Below are positions 14,359-20,599 of a stretch of 20,599 nt of DNA, piece by piece. A model generated the notes under the pieces. That model had not been told where the DNA came from. It did not search any database and saw nothing but the letters and a program-made list of their open reading frames with translations. The DNA is taken from positions 1 through 20,599 of the forward strand of contig JAUVIX010000013.1 in assembly GCA_030592565.1 (NCBI GenBank), given 5' to 3'. Position 1 is the stretch's first letter. Every line of letters begins with the position of its first letter. Made by a program: the position numbers and the translations under genes. Source of the stretch: Chlorobiota bacterium. GTDB taxonomy: Bacteria > Bacteroidota > Bacteroidia > Bacteroidales > JAADJA01.

Positions 14359-17111
14359 TGGCAGATAATTTTAAAAACATAAAATCCTTAATCATTTATG
14401 ATACCTATGGTGCCATTGCAAGTGCTGCATTCCTGATTTGTGCTGTAAGCGGGATTTTCCTGGCAATTCCTTATGATATTTCAGCACCCTATGAGTCGAT
14501 AGGGGAAATGTTAATAGTAAATCCTTTTGCTGTTTTTTTTCGCAATGCTCATTACTGGAGTGCCCAGCTTTTTCTGGTTTTTACTTTGCTCCATATCTGG
14601 GATCATTTGAAGCAGTCAGGAGAGAAAAAGGTCAGGCCGGGTGTGTGGCTTCGATTGGTGATTTCGGTATTGGTTGTATTTTTTGTGATGATTACCGGTT
14701 TTATCCTGAAAGCTGATGCAGATGCTTTACAGGCCAGGCAAATTATGGAAAGCCTCATTGAGAAAATCCCTCTCATTGGTGATCTGCTTGCTTTTTCATT
14801 GCTTGGGCAGGGGAAGGACCTTCAGCTTATTTATGTTCATCATATTGCAACTGCTACTATTTTTTTAATAGTTATAATCATTGAACACTCAAAAACTATT
14901 TGGAGTAAGGGAGCTACATTTCTATATACATTACTTATTGTTTCAGTATTAAGTTTTTTCTTTCAGTCGCCATTGCACGATAATATGAGCCAGGTTATGA
15001 AAGGCCCCTGGTATTTTGTCGGATTACAGGAAATACTTCACTGGCTTAGTTCACCGGGATTTTCATTAGTGCTTGTTTTTAGTATCCTTTTCATTTTATA
15101 TCTACTTCCTCGTATATCGGAAAGGAAATCTAAAATATTTAAAAAGCTGATACTCTATACATTCTATTTGTATATGGGTTTAACTATTATCGGTTATTTC
15201 TTCAGAGGAGAAAACTGGGAATGGCGTACTCCCTGGGATGGAAAGCGGACGGACTATTTTGATCCTAAACCGATTCTGTTCGGTCAGAATTATTTTGAAA
15301 TCCCTGAAAATGGAATACCCACTATAAATGGCCGAAAGGAGAGTTGTATGATTTGCCACATTGATGTGGAAGGTTTCTCTCCTGCTCATAACCCTCTGGC
15401 AATTGGCTGCGTGTCGTGCCACGGCGGAGATTCTTTTTCAGCAGATAAAGACAGAGCACACAGGAATATGACTGTGATTCCCGGGAATCTTTCCGATTCA
15501 AAAAGAAGTTGCGGAACAACAAATTGTCATCCCGACATTACAGAACGTGTTGACCGTGCTTTGATGAACACATTAAGTGGTATGATTACAGTTGATCATT
15601 TTGTTTTTGGCGAATCTGATTCACTTTCAATATTAAATGATGTCCATCATCTCGGAAATTCCGCAGCCGACGAGCATCTTAAAAATCTATGCGTTATCTG
15701 CCATCTTGGAAACCCCAAAACCGAGACCGGCCCCATAACTGAACTTTCAAGAGGCGGAGGTTGTAATGCCTGCCATCTGAATTATAATGAAAAAGCCATG
15801 TTATCGCACTCGCTGTATCAAGAAAATAATGGAACAGATACTGCAAATCAAAAAATTCATCCATCACTGACTTTACAAGTTACAAATGACCATTGCTTCG
15901 GTTGCCACAGCAGGTCTGGCAGAATTTCAACAAATTATGAAGGCTGGCACGAAACACAATTAACAGCAGATGATATTTCTGATAGTTCCGGTTTCCGGGT
16001 ATTGGAAGATGAAAGGGTTTTTACACATCTCAGTGAGGATGTTCATCACAAGGCTGGGCTTGATTGTATTGACTGTCATAACTCCTATGAGGTTATGGGA
16101 GATGGTAAATTGTATGCTCATGAAGAACAGCAGGTAAAAATCAAATGTGAGGACTGCCATTTTGATAAATTGCCGGAAACAATGGGATTCAGTGAGTTGG
16201 ATAATGAGTCTAAATTGATTTTCAGTTTGAAGGGATGGAACTCTGAAGGCAGACGGTTTATTAAGGGAGGTGAGTCCGGAATAGTTCTGGTAAATACTTT
16301 TGTTAATGATATGGATTCGGCATTTATGATTGGAAAAAATTCAGGTAATATTTTCAAGCTTAATGCACCTTCTGAAAAGTGTACTCATAACGGTGTACAC
16401 GAGGATGTGAGTTGCAGTGCCTGTCACACAGCCTGGGCACCGCGTTGCATCGGATGTCATAATGTTTATGAACCTGAAACCGAAGGATATGATATGTTTG
16501 CCAACAGATTTAAGAAGGGAACCTGGGTTGAATATACAGGTGAATATCTGGCGATGGCTCCAACCCTGGGTATTTTTGATGATGAAACCGGAAGAGACGT
16601 AAAACCTGCCGTTCCGGGAATGATAATGACGATTGACAAAAGCAGTTATGAAAATAAGGAAGAAGGAGAACCTTTCCTGTTTCATCGCCTTTATGCTCCT
16701 GCCGAACCGCATACCATTATCAAGGAGGGGCGAAACTGTAAATCCTGTCATAACAATCCTGTAGCTTTAGGATATGGTGAAGGTGAGTTGGATTATTTAA
16801 TTAGTAACCAAAAGGGGAGGTGGGTTTTTAATTCTAAATATGAAAATAATATGATTGACGGATTGCCGGAAGATGCCTGGATTCCGTTTGATTTCTCTGA
16901 TAATACAGAATACTACAAAGATATTTTCTCTCACTCAACACGAGATAACTTCCGTCCTTTTACAATTGAAGAGCAAAAACGGATGCTGACTGTTGGTGCT
17001 TGCCTGACTTGTCACGATGAAAAGTCGGATATTATACTTAATAGCCTTATAATTGATTTTAAAGATTATTTGGGAGAGGTAGGAACAGAGTGTGTGTTAC
17101 CTGACTTTTAA
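14358..17111 (+). CDS. Cytochrome b/b6 fused to a multiheme (about 12 heme) cytochrome c domain
   Basis: The 917-residue protein has two parts. Residues 1-285 have about eight hydrophobic helices resembling cytochrome b6 plus the first part of subunit IV. His65/His79 (14 apart) and His162/His177 (15 apart, with His161 also possible) match the paired heme b ligands with b6-type spacing. GPWYFVGLQEILHW (216-229) sits where the quinol-site PEWY motif is expected, but without its Glu. Residues about 325-917 are extracytoplasmic and carry eleven CxxCH motifs (first Cys at 330, 351, 445, 469, 513, 570, 597, 686, 697, 794, 882) and one CX4CH (CGTTNCH at 385). Inferred role: quinol oxidation with the Rieske protein, passing electrons to its own multiheme wire instead of a separate cytochrome c1/f. 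The final acceptor is unknown; the divergent Psr-like operon is a functional neighbour. Confidence 0.9.
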   Translation: MADNFKNIKSLIIYDTYGAIASAAFLICAVSGIFLAIPYDISAPYESIGEMLIVNPFAVFFRNAHYWSAQLFLVFTLLHIWDHLKQSGEKKVRPGVWLRLVISVLVVFFVMITGFILKADADALQARQIMESLIEKIPLIGDLLAFSLLGQGKDLQLIYVHHIATATIFLIVIIIEHSKTIWSKGATFLYTLLIVSVLSFFFQSPLHDNMSQVMKGPWYFVGLQEILHWLSSPGFSLVLVFSILFILYLLPRISERKSKIFKKLILYTFYLYMGLTIIGYFFRGENWEWRTPWDGKRTDYFDPKPILFGQNYFEIPENGIPTINGRKESCMICHIDVEGFSPAHNPLAIGCVSCHGGDSFSADKDRAHRNMTVIPGNLSDSKRSCGTTNCHPDITERVDRALMNTLSGMITVDHFVFGESDSLSILNDVHHLGNSAADEHLKNLCVICHLGNPKTETGPITELSRGGGCNACHLNYNEKAMLSHSLYQENNGTDTANQKIHPSLTLQVTNDHCFGCHSRSGRISTNYEGWHETQLTADDISDSSGFRVLEDERVFTHLSEDVHHKAGLDCIDCHNSYEVMGDGKLYAHEEQQVKIKCEDCHFDKLPETMGFSELDNESKLIFSLKGWNSEGRRFIKGGESGIVLVNTFVNDMDSAFMIGKNSGNIFKLNAPSEKCTHNGVHEDVSCSACHTAWAPRCIGCHNVYEPETEGYDMFANRFKKGTWVEYTGEYLAMAPTLGIFDDETGRDVKPAVPGMIMTIDKSSYENKEEGEPFLFHRLYAPAEPHTIIKEGRNCKSCHNNPVALGYGEGELDYLISNQKGRWVFNSKYENNMIDGLPEDAWIPFDFSDNTEYYKDIFSHSTRDNFRPFTIEEQKRMLTVGACLTCHDEKSDIILNSLIIDFKDYLGEVGTECVLPDF

Positions 17112-17115
17112 ACAA

Positions 17116-17140
17116 AAAACATCAATGCATTGATTGTTTT
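17116..17140 (+). terminator. Palindrome after the cytochrome gene, possible terminator
   Basis: ATCAATGCATTGAT (17121-17134) is a perfect palindrome, extended by AAAAC/GTTTT arms with one bulged base (17116-17140). It starts 5 bases after the cytochrome stop codon and ends in TTTT. It could be an intrinsic terminator with a tight loop or a protein-binding palindrome. Confidence 0.35.
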
Positions 17141-17154
17141 AGTAAAAAGTGTTT

Positions 17155-17230
17155 TTTATGAATTTCGGTGTTAAAAAAAGCGTACTTTAGCAAACAGGAA
17201 GAACCATATTGTAAAACAGGAAGCGTTATG
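17155..17230 (+). repeat. Leader repeat copy 1 (upstream of first propeller gene)
   Basis: The sequence TTTATGAATTTCGGTG, an A-rich spacer, TTTAGCAAACAG (17186-17197) and AGGAAGCGTTATG is repeated in front of the second propeller gene at 19751-19824. TTTAGCAAACAG ends exactly 31 bases before the ATG in both copies. AGGA 7 bases before the ATG looks like a ribosome binding site. TACTTTAG (17183-17190) resembles a -7 promoter element. Confidence 0.7.
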
Positions 17231-19363
17231 AAAAAAACATTTTTCCTCTTAGTAACATTTATAGGCTTGATAAGCCTTGTAAATGCCCAAAACCCACAAT
17301 GGTTGAATTACACTAATGGAAGTAGAGTCTATACTTTAGCAGAAGAAGATAATTTTATTTGGGCAGGAACCAATGGTGGTTTAGTGAAGCTTGATAAGAA
17401 TACTGGTGTCCCAACTTTTTACAATTCTGCAAATTCCGGATTGCCTGGAAATATTGTTAGTTCAGTAATCATAGATGAAAGTGGAAATAAGTGGATTGGG
17501 ACAGACCGAGGTGGATTGGCAAAATTTGACGAAACAAACTGGATAGTATACGATACTTCTAATTCAGAATTACCCGATAACAGTATCAGGTCATTAGCCA
17601 TTGATGGAAATGAAAATTTGTGGATTGGGACTACTGATGGCGGATTAGCTAGTTTTGATGGTACAACCTGGACAATATACAACACTTCTAACTCTGCATT
17701 ACCCAATAATTTTGTCACTTCAATAGCCATAGATGGAAACGGGGATAAGTGGATTGGAATCTATCAAGGTGGATTAGCAAAATTTGATGGCACAACCTGG
17801 ACAATATACAACACTTATAATTCAGAATTGCCTGATAACGATATCTGGTCGATAGCCATTGATGGGAATGGAAATTTGTGGATAGGGACTAAAGATGGTG
17901 GATTAGCTAGATTTGATGGAATAACCTGGCTTATATACAATGCATATAATTCAGAGTTACCTAATAATTGGGTCTGGTCAATAGCCATCGGTGAAAACGG
18001 GAATAAGTGGATTGGAACTTACGGTGGTGGATTAGCTAAATTTGACGGGATAAATTGGATAGTGTACAACACTTCTAACTCAGGATTGTCTGATAATAAT
18101 ATCTGGTCAATAGTTATTGGCGAAAACGTAGATAAGTGGGTCGGAACTTCTAGCGGATTAGCAGCTTTTGATAATACAAACTGGACAATACACAATATTT
18201 CTAATTCCGGATTGCCTGATAACTATCTATGGTCAATTGCCATCGAAGAAAGCGAAAATATGTGGATTGGAACTTTAGGTGATGGATTGGCAAAATTTGA
18301 CGGAACAACTTGGATAGTATACAACACATCTAATTCAGGATTACCCGACAACAGTATTAGGTCAATAGCCATTGATGGAAACGAAAATATGTGGATTGGG
18401 ACTGCCGAAGGCGGATTAGCTAAGTTTGACGGAATAAATTGGACTTTATACAATAAGTATAATTCTTGGCTGCCTAATAATTATGTCACTTCTATAACTA
18501 TAGAAGCAGGTGGAGTTAAATGGATTGGAACTCATGGTGGTGGAATGGCAAAATTTGATGGAATAAACTGGACAATATTCAACACTTCTAATTCAGAATT
18601 ACCCAATAACTATGTCTGGACAATAGTCATAGACGAAAGTGGGGAGAAGTGGATTGGGACTGGTTATTTTGGCGGGACCGGCGGATTGGCAAAATTTGAC
18701 GGTTCAAACTGGACAATATACACTATCTCTAATTCGGAATTGCCCAATAACTATATCCGTTCAATAGCCATAGATGGAAGCGGGACAAAGTGGATTGGGA
18801 CGTACGGTGGGGGATTAGCTAAACTTGATGGCTTGAACTGGACAATTTTTAATATTACTAATTCGGAATTGCCCAATAACTATATCAGTTCAATAGCCAT
18901 AGATGGAAGCGGGACAAAGTGGATTGGGACGTACGGTGGGGGATTAGCTAAACTTGATGGCTTGAACTGGACAATTTTCAATATTACTAATTCGGGATTG
19001 CCCAATAATCATATCCGTTCAATAGCCATAGACGAAAACGGATCAAAGTGGATTGGTACTGGAAGTGGTGGTTTAGCAGTTTATAATGAAAACGGCATAC
19101 CTGTTTCTGTAAAAGAAAATATATCAATAGTAAAAAGAGTAAAGATATTCCCAAATCCCGCATCAACTGAACTGTTTATCTCAACAAAAAACGGGGAGCC
19201 AATCAATGAAATAACTATTTACAATCAATTTGGACAAAAGGTGCTGTACGAAAAGAGAGTAAATAATTGTATTAATATTTCAATGCTTAAACCAGGTTTA
19301 TATGTTGTTGAAATAGTGTCAATTAGTTTGAGGGTTTGGGAAAAGTTGATAATCGAAAGGTAA
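17228..19363 (+). CDS. Secreted 14-repeat 'two-component regulator propeller' protein with T9SS C-terminal sorting domain
   Basis: The start at 17228 (not the upstream in-frame ATT/TTG region at 17168) gives a clean signal peptide, MKKTFFLLVTFIGLISLVNA, after an AGGA ribosome site; 711 residues. The body is about 14 repeats of about 43 residues with the core A-I-D-G-N-G-x-K-W-I-G-T-x-G-G-G-L-A-K-F-D-G-x-x-W-T-I-Y-N (Reg_prop, PF07494 type). Fourteen repeats would make two seven-bladed beta-propellers, as in the sensor part of hybrid two-component systems, but no TM, Y_Y_Y or kinase domain follows. Instead residues about 630-711 form a type A T9SS sorting domain (KIFPNPASTELFIS, then PGLYVVEI and a basic end). 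It is thus a secreted or surface-attached protein of unknown ligand. Two repeats near 18731-18988 are almost identical at DNA level. Confidence 0.9.
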   Translation: MKKTFFLLVTFIGLISLVNAQNPQWLNYTNGSRVYTLAEEDNFIWAGTNGGLVKLDKNTGVPTFYNSANSGLPGNIVSSVIIDESGNKWIGTDRGGLAKFDETNWIVYDTSNSELPDNSIRSLAIDGNENLWIGTTDGGLASFDGTTWTIYNTSNSALPNNFVTSIAIDGNGDKWIGIYQGGLAKFDGTTWTIYNTYNSELPDNDIWSIAIDGNGNLWIGTKDGGLARFDGITWLIYNAYNSELPNNWVWSIAIGENGNKWIGTYGGGLAKFDGINWIVYNTSNSGLSDNNIWSIVIGENVDKWVGTSSGLAAFDNTNWTIHNISNSGLPDNYLWSIAIEESENMWIGTLGDGLAKFDGTTWIVYNTSNSGLPDNSIRSIAIDGNENMWIGTAEGGLAKFDGINWTLYNKYNSWLPNNYVTSITIEAGGVKWIGTHGGGMAKFDGINWTIFNTSNSELPNNYVWTIVIDESGEKWIGTGYFGGTGGLAKFDGSNWTIYTISNSELPNNYIRSIAIDGSGTKWIGTYGGGLAKLDGLNWTIFNITNSELPNNYISSIAIDGSGTKWIGTYGGGLAKLDGLNWTIFNITNSGLPNNHIRSIAIDENGSKWIGTGSGGLAVYNENGIPVSVKENISIVKRVKIFPNPASTELFISTKNGEPINEITIYNQFGQKVLYEKRVNNCINISMLKPGLYVVEIVSISLRVWEKLIIER
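18731..18988 (+). repeat. Near-identical tandem 129-bp repeat inside the propeller gene
   Basis: Bases 18731-18859 and 18860-18988 differ at only two positions by eye (ATATCCGT versus ATATCAGT, and TTTTTAAT versus TTTTCAAT), whereas the other repeats in the gene are clearly diverged. The unit equals one 43-residue propeller repeat, so the duplication kept the frame. Confidence 0.9.
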
Positions 19364-19458
19364 AAGCTATTATATAGGCAAAATATTGGTTATCCGTTTT
19401 ATAAATAGTAATTTTCAATCTGATAAAGAAAGAATTTTTTTATAAAACGATCAGCGTA

Positions 19459-19719
19459 TTGATAAATATTTCATCCAAAACAATCAATGCATTGACTGTA
19501 TTGGATGAGGGATATAGAAGCCAGGCTATTAAGTTGAAAAACAATTATGATGACTTTCCTAATTTTTTTGTTAATAGCAACTACACATTTGAAATAGGCG
19601 GGTTAAGCAAAACCAGAAAGCAAATTAAGGGAGTACCAAACTCTTTTATTGTTAAAGATAACATCGAAGTAGGTTATGAGAATGTTATCCCAATCTGGCT
19701 ATTTGGATTATTATATTAA
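19459..19719 (+). pseudogene. Remnant of the C-terminus of an AAA/ATP-binding (ATPase) family protein
   Basis: The open frame (first possible start a TTG at 19459) encodes 86 residues. The last part, EIGGLSKTRKQIKGVPNSF followed by IVKDNIEVGYENVIPIWLFGLLY, resembles the C-terminal end of a Bacteroidota ATP-binding protein family of about 370-400 residues, recalled as ...KxKQIxxxxNAFVVKDxIExGYxNxIPLWxFGxxY. The N-terminal P-loop domain is absent from the 95 bases upstream. A gene of its own is unlikely: the fragment starts without a good ribosome site and begins mid-domain. It most likely marks a deletion or recombination event between the two propeller genes. The match rests on memory of the family, not on a search. 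Confidence 0.55.
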
Positions 19720-19750
19720 AATATGTAACAGCAAGACGACCAAAGTATTA

Positions 19751-19824
19751 TTTATGAATTTCGGTGAAAAAATGTGTGTTTTAGCAAACAGAAAAAACAA
19801 AATTATTTAAAAGGAAGCCTTATG
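19751..19824 (+). repeat. Leader repeat copy 2 (upstream of second propeller gene)
   Basis: Second copy of the leader at 17155-17230: TTTATGAATTTCGGTG, TTTAGCAAACAG (19780-19791) and AGGAAGCCTTATG are kept, with a 2-base shorter A-rich spacer. The distance from TTTAGCAAACAG to the ATG is the same (31 bases). Confidence 0.7.
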
Positions 19825-20514
19825 AAAAACTCAATTTTATTATTAGTTACGATTATAGGCTTGATAAGCCTTGCAAATGCTCAAAACCCGCAATGGTTGA
19901 ATTATACAAATGGTGATTGCATCACTGCTTTGGCAGAGGAAGGCAATAATATGTGGGTATGTACGACCGGCGGTTTAGTAAAACTTGACAAAACCACAGG
20001 AATATCAACTTTCTACAACTCTGCTAATTCAGATTTAGCAGGCAGCAATATTAATGCAATATCTATTGACGAAAATGACGTAAAGTGGATTGGGATTAAA
20101 GGTGGTGGGTTAGCAAAATTTGATGGATATGACTGGACTATATACAATTCTTCAAATTCAGGTTTACCAAACGATTTTGTCAATGTAATTACTATTGAGG
20201 AAGGTGGGATGAAGTGGATTGGAACTGATGGTAGCGGCTTGACTAAGTTTGATGGAACAAGTTGGGACACATATACTACTTCAAATTCAGGTTTACCAGA
20301 CAACAATGTCTTATCAATCGCCATTGATGAAAGTGGTGTGATATGGATTGGGACCTGGGGTGGAGGATTGGCAAAATTTGACGGAACAAACTGGACTACA
20401 TATAATACTTCAAATTCGGGTTTACCTAATAATGATGTTCCTTCAATAGCCATAGATGGAAATGGAACAAAGTGGATTGGAACTTGGGTTGGTGGATTAA
20501 CAAAATTTTATTAG
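19822..20514 (+). CDS. Second secreted propeller-repeat protein, ended by an in-frame stop after five repeats
   Basis: The start at 19822 gives a signal peptide nearly identical to that of the first propeller gene (...LLLVTIIGLISLANAQ), followed by the same NPQWLNYTNG segment and a LVKLDKTTGISTFYNSANS first blade. Five Reg_prop-type repeats follow (WVCTTGG, KWIGIKGGG, KWIGTDGSG, IWIGTWGGG, KWIGTWVGG). The frame is then interrupted at 20512-20514: where a normal repeat reads KFDGTNW this copy reads KFY-stop-TNW. The 230-residue product would lack most blades and the T9SS tail expected of its paralogue, so it could hardly form a full propeller. The gene is therefore probably a pseudogene or decaying copy, unless the TAG is a sequencing error. 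Confidence 0.75.
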   Translation: MKNSILLLVTIIGLISLANAQNPQWLNYTNGDCITALAEEGNNMWVCTTGGLVKLDKTTGISTFYNSANSDLAGSNINAISIDENDVKWIGIKGGGLAKFDGYDWTIYNSSNSGLPNDFVNVITIEEGGMKWIGTDGSGLTKFDGTSWDTYTTSNSGLPDNNVLSIAIDESGVIWIGTWGGGLAKFDGTNWTTYNTSNSGLPNNDVPSIAIDGNGTKWIGTWVGGLTKFY

Positions 20515-20599
20515 ACAAACTGGACAAATTATAATAATTCAAATTCAGGATTAACTAATAATGATGTTCCTTCAAAAGCCATAGATGGAAATGGAACAA
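20515..20599 (+). pseudogene. Continuation of the second propeller gene past its in-frame stop
   Basis: After the TAG the same reading frame continues without interruption to the window edge and still encodes the repeat pattern (TNWTNYNNSNSGLTNNDVPS, then KAIDGNGT). This shows the stop lies inside a once longer repeat gene. The window ends within this repeat, so the true 3' end, including any T9SS domain, cannot be seen. Confidence 0.7.

Noticed and set aside
16341..16751. 136-codon minus-strand frame within the multiheme cytochrome gene
   Set aside because: The plus strand encodes conserved heme motifs here; the antisense translation has no recognisable domain.
17228..19363. CRISPR-like or satellite array because of regular spacing
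   Set aside because: The period is 129 bases, in frame, without unique spacers; it is explained by protein repeats of a propeller.
19480..19500. Second occurrence of CAATCAATGCATTG, also present in the palindrome at 17121-17134
   Set aside because: It lies inside the ATPase remnant's coding frame and lacks the flanking arms; probably coincidence in AT-rich sequence.

Overview
The window looks like a piece of a chromosome or contig from an anaerobic or facultatively anaerobic, AT-rich member of the Bacteroidota. The evidence is a type IX secretion (T9SS) sorting domain on a secreted propeller protein, SpII-type and outer-membrane beta-barrel proteins of Bacteroidota style, an ECF sigma factor followed by an EPPxxxW-type membrane/beta-barrel protein, sparse Shine-Dalgarno sequences and TTTG/TAnnTTTG-like promoter candidates. 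No rRNA, tRNA, CRISPR array or intact mobile element was seen.

Left part (1-7.0 kb): an enoyl-CoA hydratase cut by the left edge (- strand) is divergent from a PagL-like lipid A deacylase family protein. Then come a lipoprotein with Ycf48/BNR-like repeats (-), a possible 48-residue membrane protein (-), an ECF sigma factor overlapping a TM plus beta-barrel protein (+), and a pair of paralogous outer-membrane barrel proteins (-).

Middle part (7.2-17.1 kb) is the most interesting region: two divergent respiratory operons. The leftward seven-gene operon encodes a Tat-exported molybdopterin oxidoreductase of the polysulfide/thiosulfate reductase (Psr/Phs) superfamily, its four-cluster ferredoxin subunit, an NrfD/PsrC quinone-linked membrane subunit, two half-size YeeE/YedE (sulfur-compound) transporters and two membrane-anchored extracytoplasmic rhodanese-like proteins. 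Both rhodaneses end in the same basic tail finishing in Ala-Gly-Gly-Cys; one has lost the usual catalytic cysteine, so its tail cysteine is its only cysteine. A terminator hairpin closes the operon. The rightward operon encodes a Rieske protein (TTG start) overlapping by one base a 917-residue fusion of cytochrome b/b6 with a large multiheme c domain (12 candidate heme sites). Together they read as a sulfur-compound redox module plus a quinol:multiheme-cytochrome oxidoreductase, both acting at the quinone pool and on the outer face of the inner membrane. The physiological substrate and direction are inferred, not shown.

Right part (17.1-20.6 kb): two tandem genes for secreted 'two-component regulator propeller' repeat proteins share a duplicated leader. 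The first has 14 repeats and a T9SS tail. The second stops after five repeats at an in-frame TAG, although the repeat frame continues to the window edge. Between them lies a remnant of the C-terminus of an ATPase-like protein. This part looks like an expanding and decaying repeat-gene locus.
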